Below are positions 16,359 to 25,174 of a DNA stretch of 64,000 bases, in pieces. The position numbers were made by a program, and so were the translations under genes. The first letter of the stretch is position 1; every line of letters starts with the position of its first letter. Under the pieces are notes generated by a model that ran no database searches, was not told where the DNA came from, and saw only the letters and a list, made by a program, of their open reading frames with translations. Source of the DNA: Bradyrhizobium sp. CCBAU 51765 (GTDB lineage: Bacteria > Pseudomonadota > Alphaproteobacteria > Rhizobiales > Xanthobacteraceae); contig NZ_CP030038.1 of the NCBI RefSeq assembly GCF_015291725.1, forward strand, positions 1,291,001 through 1,355,000. The letters are read 5' to 3'.

Positions 16359-17423
16359 TCAGGAGACAGCGACTGCGTGCCCCCGATGGCCAGACAGGCT
16401 GGCGAGGTTGGCTTCGGGCTGCCGCATCGCGGCAAGTCCCTGCTTCATCGTGATTTGCGGCGCGTAGCCCAGCTCGGCCTGCGCCTTGGCTGTGCTGATC
16501 GTGAACGGCTTGCCGATAAGGCGCAGCATCTGGCGCGTGATTGGCGGCTCGCCGCTGAGGCGCAGGATGCGCCACGCTGCTCCCATCAGGCCGGCCATGG
16601 TCCAGGCCATTGCGAACGGGACGGACTTGTCTGGCGGGCTGACCCCGCGGGTGGCGAGCAGCGACGAGATGAAGCTCCTGAGGGTGCTCTGCTCCGCATC
16701 TGCGACGAAATACGCCTCGCCGCCGCGCCCCCGATCTGCGGCGAGTATCAGCGCGGTGCATAAATTGTCGACGTGACAGCTCGACATGGCCTGCGTGCCT
16801 CCAGCGACCCATTGCCACCGGTCAGCCTTCACAGTCTCCACCATGTGATCGAGAGTCGGCATGTTGCCTCCCCAGATAAAGGGCGGCCGCAGCGCGATCG
16901 TCTCCAGGCCCGGGCGGACGCCGCTCGCGGCCAGCAAGGCGCGTTCGCCTTCAGCTTTCGATGAGGCGTAGGGCGAGAAGGCGCGGACTTGTAACGGAAG
17001 GCTCTCGTCGGCATTCAACATCGGCTCGGGATCACCCATGACCACCGCCGCTGCGCTGACCGCGACCACGCGGCGCACGCTGGCCGACGATGCTGCCGCG
17101 TTCACGACAACGCGCGTGCCCTCGACGTTGGTTCGATCGAAAAGCTCTTGCTTGCCCCAAAGCTTGAAGTGCGCAGCGGCGTGAAACACGATCTCGCAGC
17201 CTTGCATCGCCGTTCGCAGCGCCTGCTCGTCGTCGAGCGCACCCCGAACTGGTGTCGCTCCGAGCGCCTTGACTTGCGCCTCGCTCGAAGCGCTTCGGGC
17301 CAGCGCCCGCACCTGCCAGCCCCGGGCGAGAAGCTGCGAGATCAGGCGGCCGCCGACAAAGCCGGAGCCGCCGGTCACGAGCGCAATTCGGGCCTGTTCG
17401 GATGGCTTCAGGGGATCAGTCAT
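16359..17423 (-). CDS. NAD-dependent epimerase/dehydratase family protein (extended SDR)
   Basis: A 354-residue extended SDR. The cofactor site is VTGGSGFVGGRL (about residues 16-27), and the active site YASSKAEGERA has Tyr 155-Lys 159 approximately. The substrate region resembles hydroxysteroid or dihydroflavonol-4-reductase-like members (ALRPPFIWGGNMPTLDH). The start ATG 17423 has GAGAGG about 8 bases upstream. Divergent from a TetR gene with an operator-like inverted repeat between them. The substrate is unknown; sterol-like, flavonoid-like or sugar substrates are all possible. Confidence 0.82.
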   Translation of the reverse strand: MTDPLKPSEQARIALVTGGSGFVGGRLISQLLARGWQVRALARSASSEAQVKALGATPVRGALDDEQALRTAMQGCEIVFHAAAHFKLWGKQELFDRTNVEGTRVVVNAAASSASVRRVVAVSAAAVVMGDPEPMLNADESLPLQVRAFSPYASSKAEGERALLAASGVRPGLETIALRPPFIWGGNMPTLDHMVETVKADRWQWVAGGTQAMSSCHVDNLCTALILAADRGRGGEAYFVADAEQSTLRSFISSLLATRGVSPPDKSVPFAMAWTMAGLMGAAWRILRLSGEPPITRQMLRLIGKPFTISTAKAQAELGYAPQITMKQGLAAMRQPEANLASLSGHRGHAVAVS

Positions 17424-17481
17424 GGCGAACCTCTCGGGCTGAATGGAGCCCGATGATGTCGCGCGTCCGTTCAAAAGTCAA

Positions 17482-17505
17482 CGAACATAATTCATATTTT
17501 GTTCG
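17482..17505. promoter_or_regulatory. operator-like inverted repeat between divergent SDR and TetR genes
   Basis: The arms CGAACATAA (17482-17490) and TTTTGTTCG (17497-17505) are complementary with one mismatch around a 6-base centre. It lies 59 bases before the SDR start and 56 before the TetR start, in an AT-rich patch. Its size and position fit a TetR dimer site controlling both genes. Confidence 0.55.
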
Positions 17506-17560
17506 GATTTGCACGCAGGGCGGCTTTGCTGTACTTTTTCGCCAGGAAACGCAGGTCGAT

Positions 17561-18178
17561 ATGCCCTCAAGTCCCTCTTCCGACGACAATTCGTTCCGAG
17601 AGCAGATTCTCGAAACCGCTCGAGCCCAGGTGCGTCGGCATGGTGAGGCAAAGACGAACGTGGTCGACATCGCGCGTGCGCTTGGCACGTCGCACACCAC
17701 GATCTATCGCCACTTTCGCTCCAAGGCCGACATCTTCGACGCCCTCGTCGTTGAGATGATGCGCGACGAGGAAGAGATGGCGAAAAAATTCGTCGAGGCG
17801 AAAGGATCCTTCGCCGAGCGCCTGGAGGGCATGGTGATGGCGCTGCACGCCCGCAAGCGCGAACGGTTTACTGCCGACGCAGAGGTCTACGGCCTGTACC
17901 GCCGGATCGTGGAGGAGCGGCCGGAGATCATCGCGGCGTATTCGAAAGCGATGACGTCTCTGGTCGGCCGCATCCTGGCTGATGCAAGAAAGCGCGGTGA
18001 GATCCGGGTCGATGATGTCGAGGCCGCGGCCGGTGTCGTGCGGGACGCGGTGACCGTGTTTGTCCATCCCGTCCACGTGGCAACCGCCGTTGCGGCCAAT
18101 CTCCCCAGCGAGAGGATGGCTCGCAACGTTGTGCGCACGATTTGCGCCGGATTCAAAGCGGGTGCCAAACTGACGTGA
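17561..18178 (+). CDS. TetR/AcrR family transcriptional regulator
   Basis: A 205-residue regulator. The N-terminal helix-turn-helix is at about residues 12-60 (ILETARAQVRRHGEAKTNVV, DIARALGTSHTTIYRHF, SKADIFDALV). The C-terminal ligand domain (about 70-200) is of a variant type with RFTADAEVYGLYRRIVEERP. Transcribed divergently from the SDR gene at 16359-17423 and separated by 137 bases with an inverted repeat, so it probably represses that gene and itself. The ligand is unknown. Confidence 0.88.
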   Translation: MPSSPSSDDNSFREQILETARAQVRRHGEAKTNVVDIARALGTSHTTIYRHFRSKADIFDALVVEMMRDEEEMAKKFVEAKGSFAERLEGMVMALHARKRERFTADAEVYGLYRRIVEERPEIIAAYSKAMTSLVGRILADARKRGEIRVDDVEAAAGVVRDAVTVFVHPVHVATAVAANLPSERMARNVVRTICAGFKAGAKLT

Positions 18179-18249
18179 ACCCGGCGTTGGCGCGCTGATC
18201 GACCCGGAGCGGAAGTCGCGCCCGGCCGGGCTGTCGCTCGCAGCGCGCC

Positions 18250-18795
18250 TCAGGTCTCTCGCTCAGGCTTTGCCGAGATCAGGCGTGAGATAGCCTCGGC
18301 ACTCTCAGACGGCTTCAGATTATTTACATCGAGGGTGAGTGCGGGGTGAGGCATTGATACCATGCAGGCGTCGAACTGCGAGCGGAGTGCGCGCAGTAGC
18401 GACAGATCCCGCATCTTGCCGAAGGCGGCACGATCTTCATCAACCAGGCGTCGCTCTTGCTCGGCCTGTTCCAGGTGAAGTGCTACGAAGATGACTTCGC
18501 CGCCATTCCGCTCCACCAGTTCTTGTACCCGGACCGGAAAGTCTTCAGCCACCGTCGGCTCGGGGGCGAATGTGAATATCAACGATCGCTTCTGCTTGGC
18601 AGCTTCCTCGAACACGGCCATCCAGAACTGTTCACGTAAACGCGAGAATGCCTCCGTGCCAAACGGAAATACCGCGCCAACTGCGTCGACGACGAGGTGA
18701 TTGTGAAACAGCGCAATCCCTGTCCGGGAGGCAAGATGGCGCGCGATAGTCAGTTTTCCCGAGGCGACTTGCCCATAGATGAAAATAAGCTGCAT
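18250..18795 (-). CDS. P-loop kinase-like protein (AAA family)
   Basis: A 181-residue protein beginning MQLIFIYGQVASGKLTIARH. The Walker A loop GQVASGKLT (residues 8-16) sits at the extreme N-terminus, as in shikimate-kinase and chloramphenicol-phosphotransferase-like kinases. A second acidic block is VDEDRAAFGKMRD. No membrane segments. Its GC looks a little lower than that of the surrounding core genes. The substrate is unknown. It faces away from the cyclase fusion gene, and the 191 bases between them must hold both promoters. Confidence 0.75.
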   Translation of the reverse strand: MQLIFIYGQVASGKLTIARHLASRTGIALFHNHLVVDAVGAVFPFGTEAFSRLREQFWMAVFEEAAKQKRSLIFTFAPEPTVAEDFPVRVQELVERNGGEVIFVALHLEQAEQERRLVDEDRAAFGKMRDLSLLRALRSQFDACMVSMPHPALTLDVNNLKPSESAEAISRLISAKPERET

Positions 18796-18986
18796 CGGAT
18801 CGTAATATCACAGGGACTCCCTCGAAGGCTTCTCCCGGAGTCGCCACGTCCAGGCATTGCGGCCGCTCCAATGTCGCCTGTTGGCCCCGGAGCTGACATC
18901 AGGACGCAGGGATTGGCCCTTTCGGGAACTTCAGGCTTGGTGCAGACTTCAGGCCATATTTCGAAGAATTGGATAGGGTGCTGCCG

Positions 18987-19799
18987 ATGCCAATTTTCCT
19001 CGATCGACACGATCTCTCGGGGCTGACCGCCGCCGATATCGCCGAGGCGCATCGCAAAGATCTGGAAGTGCAAGATCGATACGGCGTTCGTTTTCTAACG
19101 TACTGGTTTGATGAATCGCGCGGTACGGGCTTCTGTCTCATTGACGCACCGGATATCCGAACGGCGATGAGGGTTCATGACGAAGCTCACGGCGACGTAG
19201 CGAAAGATGTCATCGAAGTGGACCTCTCGGCGGTCCAGGCGTTTCTGGGGAGGGTGTCCGACCCGGTCCCTGGCGGCGGGGCAGACGATGTCAAATTCGA
19301 TTCAGCGCTGCGAGCTATCATGTTCACCGACATCGTTGGCTCCACCAGCATGACGGAGCGTCTTGGCGATGCCCGTTCAGTGGAGATGGTTCGGGCTCAT
19401 GACGCGCTGGTGCGCCGGGCCTTGAAGGACGAGGGCGGGCATGTGGTGAAGCACACCGGCGATGGTATCATGGCATCCTTTGCCGACGCCTCTGCCTCCG
19501 TGCAATGCGCCCGCGCCATCCAGCGTGCATTTGAAGCCTTCAATCTGGCAAGCACGGAGAAGCTTCAGGTGCGAATTGGCATCGATGTCGGCGAGCCGAT
19601 CGCTGACAGCAACGACCTTTTCGGTGCGACCGTTCAACTGGCCGCACGTTTGTGTCAGTTGGCCGAACCGGATGCTATTCTCGTATCGAAGGCTGTACAG
19701 GATTGCATCCGGGATCGCGTGCAAGTTTCAAGCTTGGGTGCCTACCATCTCAAAGGCTTTCAGCAGCCCATTGATGCATACGGAATCGAATGGCGTTAG
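18987..19799 (+). CDS. DUF4242 - class III nucleotide cyclase domain fusion
   Basis: A 270-residue two-domain protein. Residues 1-85 look like DUF4242, a ferredoxin-like fold (MPIFLDRHDLSGLTAADIAE and the GTGFCLIDAPD block). Residues 108-270 are a class III adenylate/guanylate cyclase domain. Both metal Asp positions are present: IMFTDIVGST (Asp about 115) and KHTGDGIMASF (about 158). The Lys before the second may contact adenine. The transition-state Asn normally in VNxAARL is Gln (VQLAARL, about 215-221), while the Arg is kept. AGGG lies 8 bases before the ATG. It may make cAMP weakly or serve as a nucleotide sensor. Confidence 0.85.
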   Translation: MPIFLDRHDLSGLTAADIAEAHRKDLEVQDRYGVRFLTYWFDESRGTGFCLIDAPDIRTAMRVHDEAHGDVAKDVIEVDLSAVQAFLGRVSDPVPGGGADDVKFDSALRAIMFTDIVGSTSMTERLGDARSVEMVRAHDALVRRALKDEGGHVVKHTGDGIMASFADASASVQCARAIQRAFEAFNLASTEKLQVRIGIDVGEPIADSNDLFGATVQLAARLCQLAEPDAILVSKAVQDCIRDRVQVSSLGAYHLKGFQQPIDAYGIEWR

Positions 19800-19961
19800 C
19801 TGTCGCGACTGCTGGCGACGTTGCGTTTGGCCCTTGTGCGACCCTGGAAGATTGCTGCTTCTCCGCCGCTGTCGGGTCTGAGTGGACCTCACGCGACGAG
19901 CCGCTTGTGAGCACACGTCCCAGCGGGTTGGCTTCGGCTGGAAGGGATTGCTGCGGATCGT

Positions 19962-20071
19962 TCACCTCTCCCGCTTGCGGCGGGGGCAAGGGGACTTGGC
20001 CTATTGAATATTGTTTCTTTGAGGATCCACCCTCTCTCGAGCCCTTGTCCGCAAGCGGGAGAGGGCGTGCA
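19962..20071. repeat. paired hairpin repeat, CTCTCCCGCTTGCGG family
   Basis: CCTCTCCCGCTTGCGG near 19967 faces CCGCAAGCGGGAGAGGG near 20052, with GGGGCAAGGGG and CCCTTGTCC inside. It resembles the elements at 52952-53088 and 60918-61070. It fills most of the 312-base gap between the cyclase and IclR genes, which holds no gene. Confidence 0.7.
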
Positions 20072-20111
20072 CCTCCGTCGTTGCAGCAATGGAGCCTCAT
20101 CCCACCATGCG

Positions 20112-20879
20112 TCAGGAAACGCCGCCGATCTTCTCGGAGACGATCTTGGCCGCGCTGCGCAGCTCGGCGGCGATGGTGCTGGCTTCCGCGGCTGGGATTT
20201 GCTCCTGCTTCACCAGCGGGACGGTCATCGCGGCCACCGCGCGGCCGGAAGCTTCGATGATCGGGCAGCTATAGGCAAGGATGCGCGTATAGCCGTCGTC
20301 GTTGGAGAAGTTTCCCCCCTCCGCCGAAATGCGGTCGAGCGCCGCGAGCGCCTTCCTGGTGCTGATCCGGTCATTGGTCGCGATGACCTGCGCAAGCTCC
20401 TCGCGCCGGCCCTCGAGCTGGAAGGCCGCCAGCACCTTCGCCGAAGCATATTGCTGGGTGAGCGGAAACACCGCGCCGACCTTGACCGACCAGCCCATCA
20501 GCCATTCCGGCTCGATCCGGGCAATCACCATGAACTGCTCGCCGTGCAGCACCGTGAGATGACAGGACAATTGCACGCGCGAGGCCAGCTGCTCCATCAC
20601 CGGCAGCGCCGCCTTCAGCAGCCGCTCGGTCGGCGGGAATTGCGAGGCGATCCGGAACAGCTTCAGCGTCAACGTGTATTCGCCGGTGGCGGGGTCGCGC
20701 GCGACATAGCCGCGCCGCTCCAGCGCCACCAGCATCCGGAAGATCTCGCTGACGGAGCGCCCGACGCGTTCGGCAAGCTGCTTCTGGCTCATCCCGCGTG
20801 CAGCGCCCGCCAGCGCCTCCAGAAGGTCCAGCCCTTTTTCCAGGGCGGGCGCGCCCGGCTGCGGCTTTTCAGGGTTCAT
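20112..20879 (-). CDS. IclR family transcriptional regulator
   Basis: A 255-residue regulator. The winged helix-turn-helix is at about residues 12-75 (ALEKGLDLLEALAGAARGMS, QKQLAERVGRSVSEIFRMLVALE, RRGYV). The effector domain (about 85-250) has FPLTQQYASAKVLAAF and the GYTRILAYSCPIIE segments typical of the family. IclR proteins commonly control catabolism of aromatic acids and glyoxylate. No target gene is adjacent; the decarboxylase operon 6 kb away is the only catabolic set nearby, and a link is speculative. Confidence 0.9.
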   Translation of the reverse strand: MNPEKPQPGAPALEKGLDLLEALAGAARGMSQKQLAERVGRSVSEIFRMLVALERRGYVARDPATGEYTLTLKLFRIASQFPPTERLLKAALPVMEQLASRVQLSCHLTVLHGEQFMVIARIEPEWLMGWSVKVGAVFPLTQQYASAKVLAAFQLEGRREELAQVIATNDRISTRKALAALDRISAEGGNFSNDDGYTRILAYSCPIIEASGRAVAAMTVPLVKQEQIPAAEASTIAAELRSAAKIVSEKIGGVS

Positions 20880-21086
20880 TCATCAGGCCTGTTGGGTCCA
20901 CTGCCGGGAGCACATGTTGGCAGTGCGCTTTCGTGTACCCGATCACCCGAGCCCTTCTGGGAACTCTGAAAGCGAATGTTCTCGCCGCAGTTTCGGTAGC
21001 AATCGCTAGCGTGATCTTGTTGGAGTTCCTTGTGAATAACAGTGTGACAGGTGGGAATCTTCGGGCGATGCGATGTCGGACGCATA

Positions 21087-21365
21087 TTACCGGTTCGTCA
21101 GAACGCAACCGGTGATCGCACAAACCGACGACACGAATGCGATGAGAATTTGTTCGTCTGATAATTGTGAGAAGATCGGAAAGTCGGTCGCATTGCCGGA
21201 AGGTCCCTTGTCGTATTCGTCGACCCGGACAACATTGAGGTAACGGCCTGTGCTGGCCCAATCTTTGTCTGCTTCACGGTGCTGAATCCACGCTCTTTTA
21301 AAGCCGCCCGGACCGATTTCCCATTCGATATAGGGCTGACCTTTGCCGTCCTTCTTGATGTTCAT
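21087..21365 (-). CDS. hypothetical protein of low-GC cassette, second gene
   Basis: A 92-residue protein, MNIKKDGKGQPYIEWEIGPG at the N-terminus, with Trp-rich and charged content and a C-terminal hydrophobic stretch (ILIAFVSSVCAITGCVL, about residues 73-89) that could be a membrane anchor. Its start overlaps the upstream stop (ATGA), so it depends on translation of the 144-residue gene. Base composition is clearly lower in GC than the core genes. No family recognised. Confidence 0.6.
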   Translation of the reverse strand: MNIKKDGKGQPYIEWEIGPGGFKRAWIQHREADKDWASTGRYLNVVRVDEYDKGPSGNATDFPIFSQLSDEQILIAFVSSVCAITGCVLTNR

Positions 21366-21796
21366 TCCACTGTGCTCCGATGAATATGCGCGACAATGAG
21401 TAACGACGAGACCCTAACCCTACGCTCGACCAGGGTTGTTCGGAACTCATCGAATAGCGATAGCAGCTCCTTCGCCTTAGCTTCGTCTAATGGCCCGTCC
21501 GGAAATGGGCCTTCCTTACCGCTCCAAATCGCATGAAGATACTCAAGCACGAGTTGGTATAACTCGAAGCCCTTTGTTGGCGGCTCCTTGTCGTCGTCCG
21601 CTTGATTTCGGATGCGGCCGATAAAGACCTGTCCCCATACGAAGCCAAGAAGGGTGATAGGCGGCTGGACCAAGGTCAGCTCTGCTACCTTTGCCCCCAA
21701 CTGTTCTAGTTCGCCGCGTAAGGCGTCGGCAGCCTCCTCTAGCTTCTGTTGCTTCTCGGGGCCGTCCGCCATCAAAGCTGCTTCGAACCCGGACAC
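21362..21796 (-). CDS. hypothetical protein of low-GC cassette, first gene
   Basis: A 144-residue protein starting at GTG with an excellent AAGGAGGA ribosome site 8 bases upstream. Residues 10-42 form a charged helix (EKQQKLEEAADALRGELEQL). Residues 43-58 are hydrophobic (TLVQPPITLLGFVWGQVF). The rest is acidic and helical with LYQLVLEYLHAIW and LLSLFDEFRTTLVERRV. It may be a helical bundle associated with the membrane. It overlaps the 92-residue gene by four bases. No family recognised; the composition suggests recent acquisition. Confidence 0.62.
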   Translation of the reverse strand: MSGFEAALMADGPEKQQKLEEAADALRGELEQLGAKVAELTLVQPPITLLGFVWGQVFIGRIRNQADDDKEPPTKGFELYQLVLEYLHAIWSGKEGPFPDGPLDEAKAKELLSLFDEFRTTLVERRVRVSSLLIVAHIHRSTVE

Positions 21797-22200
21797 GTTT
21801 GATCCTCCTTATCTGAACTGTCGCCCCATCTTGCATAGGTTCACGATACGAACAACCAAAGCGAGCATGGTGCCTGTCCTACGCCGCGCAAGTCATGCAA
21901 AATAGAATCCCAAGGATTCCAAAAATGTGCGTAGAGGCAGCTCAAAGGCAGCTGTTAGACATTGATCTAACGTTCGTTGCTGCAGTCAGCATCGGCAACA
22001 TTCGTTATACCGCCGAAAGCCGAGGTAAATTCCGGAGCTTCGCCAACCGACTGGCACATAGCAGCGGACAATGAATCCCGGCTCGCGCCTAAGCAGCTCG
22101 CCCTCGGAATGACGGGAAATTCGGGGGAAAGCCCCCCTTGAGCCCCATCCCGATTCGTGCGACCTCCGCCCCCATCCAAACCCCTCATCCTGAGCCCCTG
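21797..22200. other. AT-richer gene-free stretch before purD
   Basis: Over 400 bases with no credible gene on either strand. The left half is unusually AT-rich for this genome and should carry the promoter of the two-gene cassette. The right half (22065-22135) has the partial-repeat look of CTCGCCCTCGGAATGACGGG, perhaps a decayed palindromic element. The purD promoter must also lie here. Confidence 0.5.
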
Positions 22201-23484
22201 ATGCACATTCTCCTGCTCGGTTCCGGCGGCCGCGAACATGCCCTGGCGTGGAAGATCGCAGCCTCTCCCCTGGTGACCAAATTCTGGTGCGCGCCCGGCA
22301 ATGCCGGCATCGCCAGGGAGGCGGAATGTGTGGCGCTCGATGTCGCCGACCATGCCGCGGTGATCGAGTTCTGCAAAAAGAACGCGGTCGAACTCGTGGT
22401 GGTCGGGCCGGAGACGCCGCTGGCGGCCGGCATCGTCGATGATCTCACAGCTAGCGGCATCAAGGCGTTCGGTCCGAGCAAGGTCGCGGCCCAGCTCGAA
22501 AGCTCCAAGGGCTTCACCAAGGCGCTGTGCACCGAGTTCGGCATTCCGACCGGCGCCTACAAGCGATTCACCAACGCCGATGACGCCCGCGCCTATGTCC
22601 AGAGCCAGGGCGCGCCGATCGTGGTCAAGGCCGATGGGCTTGCCGCCGGCAAGGGCGTCGTCGTCGCCAAGACCGTCCGCGAGGCCGAGGACGCCATCGC
22701 CATGATGTTCGAGGGCGCCTTCGGCGAGGCCGGCGCGGAGGTCGTGATCGAGGAGTTTCTGCCCGGCCGCGAGATCAGCTTCTTTGCGCTGTGCGACGGC
22801 GAGACGGCGATCCCGCTGGCCTCCGCCCAGGACCACAAGCGCGTGTTCGACCACGATGTCGGCCCGAACACCGGCGGCATGGGCGCCTATTCGCCGACGC
22901 CGCTGGTCACGCCCGCCATCCACGACGCGATCATGGCGAAGATCATCCTGCCGACGGTGGCCGGGATGAAGCAGCGCGGCACGCCGTTCCGCGGCGTGCT
23001 CTATGCCGGAATCATGCTGACGACGCAGGGGCCAAAACTGTTCGAGTTCAACGTCCGCTTCGGCGATCCCGAGTGCCAGGTGCTGATGCTGCGCATGATG
23101 AGCGACATCGTGCCGGCCTTCCTTGCGGCCTGCGATGGGCAGCTGAAGAATTTCGACCTGCGCTGGCATCCGGAGTCCGCGCTCACCGTGGTGATGGCGG
23201 CGAAGGGCTATCCCGGCGACTACCAGAAGGGCACGCGCATCCAGGGGCTGGAGGAGGCCGCCAAGGTCGAGACCGTCGAGATCTTCCACGCCGGCACGGT
23301 GGCCAAGGACGGCGCGATCCTCGCCAATGGCGGCCGCGTGCTCAATGTCTGCGCGCTGGGGGCGACCGTGACCGAGGCGCAGAAGCGCGCCTATCAGGCC
23401 GTCGACCGCATCGACTGGCCCGAAGGCTTCTGCCGCCGCGACATCGGCTGGCAGGCGGTGGAAGCGGAGAAGGGCAAGACTTAG
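22201..23484 (+). CDS. purD: phosphoribosylamine--glycine ligase
   Basis: A 427-residue GAR synthetase, step two of purine synthesis, with an ATP-grasp fold. [20 protein letters not shown] is the family's N-terminal glycine loop. The ATP-grasp region has [16 protein letters not shown] (about residues 140-155), [20 protein letters not shown] (about 211-230) and [11 protein letters not shown] (about 281-291). Length matches the family (about 425-430). The frame extends upstream to 22138, but the glycine loop fixes the start at 22201. Often near xseA in this group; here it is divided from it by about 9 kb. Confidence 0.96.
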   Translation: MHILLLGSGGREHALAWKIAASPLVTKFWCAPGNAGIAREAECVALDVADHAAVIEFCKKNAVELVVVGPETPLAAGIVDDLTASGIKAFGPSKVAAQLESSKGFTKALCTEFGIPTGAYKRFTNADDARAYVQSQGAPIVVKADGLAAGKGVVVAKTVREAEDAIAMMFEGAFGEAGAEVVIEEFLPGREISFFALCDGETAIPLASAQDHKRVFDHDVGPNTGGMGAYSPTPLVTPAIHDAIMAKIILPTVAGMKQRGTPFRGVLYAGIMLTTQGPKLFEFNVRFGDPECQVLMLRMMSDIVPAFLAACDGQLKNFDLRWHPESALTVVMAAKGYPGDYQKGTRIQGLEEAAKVETVEIFHAGTVAKDGAILANGGRVLNVCALGATVTEAQKRAYQAVDRIDWPEGFCRRDIGWQAVEAEKGKT

Positions 23485-23489
23485 CTTGT

Positions 23490-23535
23490 CATTCCGGACG
23501 GCGCGCAAACGCGCCGATCCGGAATCTCGAGGCTG
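23490..23535. repeat. short palindromic element, TCATTCCGG family
   Basis: TCATTCCGGACGGCGCGCAA faces ACGCGCCGATCCGGAATC. It looks like a shorter relative of the element at 58467-58576. It begins just after the purD stop and may act as its transcript end. Confidence 0.5.
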
Positions 23536-23691
23536 TGGTGTCACCGCGCCGCCACATCGATGTTCCAGAATGTGCAATCAGCTGTTGGGGTTAGCGGCCC
23601 CGCCGATAATACCGCTACTGTGCATGGGGTTGTTTTCGACATTTGGTGTGTCGGGGCGGCTCCGGGACTGACCAGACAAGGATGCAGAAAG

Positions 23692-24597
23692 ATGTCCGAC
23701 CTCGCCGACCTCTATCCGGGCTTTGCCGCCGAATGGATCGATACCTCCTTCGGCCGCATCTTCGCCCGCGTCGGCGGCAAGGGCCCGCCGCTGCTGCTCC
23801 TGCACGGCTTCTCCGAGACGCATGTGATGTGGCACCAGGTGGCGCCCGAGCTTGCCGAGCACTTCACGCTGATCATCGCCGACCTGCCGGGCTACGGCTG
23901 GTCGGACATGCCCGCGAGCGATGCGCTGCACATGCCCTACAGCAAGCGCGCGATGGCGAAGGCCATGGTCGAGGCGATGGAGCGTCTCGGCCATGTGCAC
24001 TTCGCGCTCGCCGGCCACGACCGCGGCGGCCGCGTCTCCTACCGCCTCGCGCTCGACCATCCCGGCCGGCTGTCGCGCCTGGCCGTGCTCGATATCCTGC
24101 CGACCTATAATTACTGGGAACGGATCAACCGCGCCTATGCCCTGAAGATCTATCACTGGACCTTCCTGGCGCAGCCCTATCCGCTGCCGGAGACGCTGAT
24201 CTCGAGCAATGGCGAGTTCTTCCTGCGCTTCAAGATGGCGAGCCAGACCAAGTCGAAGACGCTCGATGCCATCGACCCGCGCGCGCTCGAACACTACCTC
24301 GCCCCGTTCCGCGATCCCGCCCGGGTGCACGCGATGTGCGAGGACTACCGCGCCGGCGCCTATTTCGACTACGACCTCGACAAGGCGGATTTCGAGGCCG
24401 GCAAGAAGATCACGATCCCGATGCTGGCGCTGTGGGGCAATGCCGGCATCGCCCAGGCCGCCGCGACGCCGCTGGACACGTGGAAGCAATGGGCGACCAA
24501 TCTGGACGGCATGCCGGTCGATTCCGGGCACTTCCTGACCGAGGAGAATCCGGAGGTGACCGCGAAGGCGCTGCGGGAGTTCTTCTCCGCGGGTTAA
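23692..24597 (+). CDS. alpha/beta hydrolase, fluoroacetate/haloacetate dehalogenase-like
   Basis: A 301-residue hydrolase. The features match fluoroacetate dehalogenases: [12 protein letters not shown] (about residues 36-47), the nucleophile elbow GHDRGGR (about 108-114) with Asp as nucleophile and the two Arg that hold the carboxylate, then [13 protein letters not shown] (about 152-164) with the His-Trp pair that binds fluoride, and the catalytic His in [14 protein letters not shown] lies about 9 bases before the ATG. Plain epoxide hydrolases share the fold, but the DRGGR and HW set points to haloacetate. Its stop overlaps the tadA stop (TTAA). Confidence 0.85.
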   Translation: MSDLADLYPGFAAEWIDTSFGRIFARVGGKGPPLLLLHGFSETHVMWHQVAPELAEHFTLIIADLPGYGWSDMPASDALHMPYSKRAMAKAMVEAMERLGHVHFALAGHDRGGRVSYRLALDHPGRLSRLAVLDILPTYNYWERINRAYALKIYHWTFLAQPYPLPETLISSNGEFFLRFKMASQTKSKTLDAIDPRALEHYLAPFRDPARVHAMCEDYRAGAYFDYDLDKADFEAGKKITIPMLALWGNAGIAQAAATPLDTWKQWATNLDGMPVDSGHFLTEENPEVTAKALREFFSAG

Positions 24598-25052
24598 CGC
24601 CGCTCGCGAAAGAACTCCTTGAGCAGCCGCGCCGCCTCGCTCTCGCCGACGCCGGAGTACACGTCCGGTGCGTGGTGGCAGGTCGGCGAGGCAAAGAAGC
24701 GCACGCCGGATTCCACCGCGCCGCCCTTGGGATCGGCGGCGCCGTAATAGAGCCGCCGGATCCTTGCAAACGAGATCGCGCCCGCACACATGGTGCAGGG
24801 CTCCAGCGTCACGTAGAGGTCGCAGTCGACCAGGCGCTCGCTGCCGATCTTCGCGGCGGCCTCGCGCAGCGCGATGATCTCGGCATGGGCGGTCGGATCA
24901 TGGTCGGTCAGCGTCCGGTTGGCGGCGGTGGCGATGACCTCGTAATCGCGGACCACCACGCATCCGATCGGAACTTCGCCCGATTTTCCGGCGTTTTCGG
25001 CCGTCAGAAGCGCCAAATCCATGAAAGAAGGGGCTTTCAAGCCTCGTATCAT
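24594..25052 (-). CDS. tadA: tRNA-specific adenosine deaminase
   Basis: A 152-residue deaminase that makes inosine at the wobble base of tRNA-Arg. The zinc site is complete: HAE at residues 56-58 and PCTMC at 85-89. The Glu 58 proton shuttle is in place. Start ATG 25052 is chosen because the family begins a few residues before [10 protein letters not shown]; the frame extends to 25145, but that part has no family likeness. Length fits (about 150-165). Related guanine or cytosine deaminases are less likely, given the EVPIGCVVV and [15 protein letters not shown] blocks typical of TadA. Confidence 0.92.
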   Translation of the reverse strand: MIRGLKAPSFMDLALLTAENAGKSGEVPIGCVVVRDYEVIATAANRTLTDHDPTAHAEIIALREAAAKIGSERLVDCDLYVTLEPCTMCAGAISFARIRRLYYGAADPKGGAVESGVRFFASPTCHHAPDVYSGVGESEAARLLKEFFRERR

Positions 25053-25174
25053 CGCCAGAAACCTGCTACTAGCTCCGCCTTCAGCAAGAGTGAATACCGG
25101 ATCTGCCTGAGCATGCGGCTCGCAGCGAGCGCGCGCAATGCTCATCGCGCTACCCCCCTTAGGTGAGATTATTC

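Noticed and set aside
20935..21115. Possible small membrane protein on the plus strand (TRALLGTLKANVLAAVSVAI)
   Set aside because: The hydrophobic stretch is suggestive, but there is no ribosome site, only a GTG start, and it is embedded in the region after the cassette genes on the other strand.
21967..23577. 536-residue open frame on the minus strand opposite purD
   Set aside because: Antisense frame of a well-supported enzyme gene; composition is Gly/Ala/Asp/His-rich without any recognisable fold.
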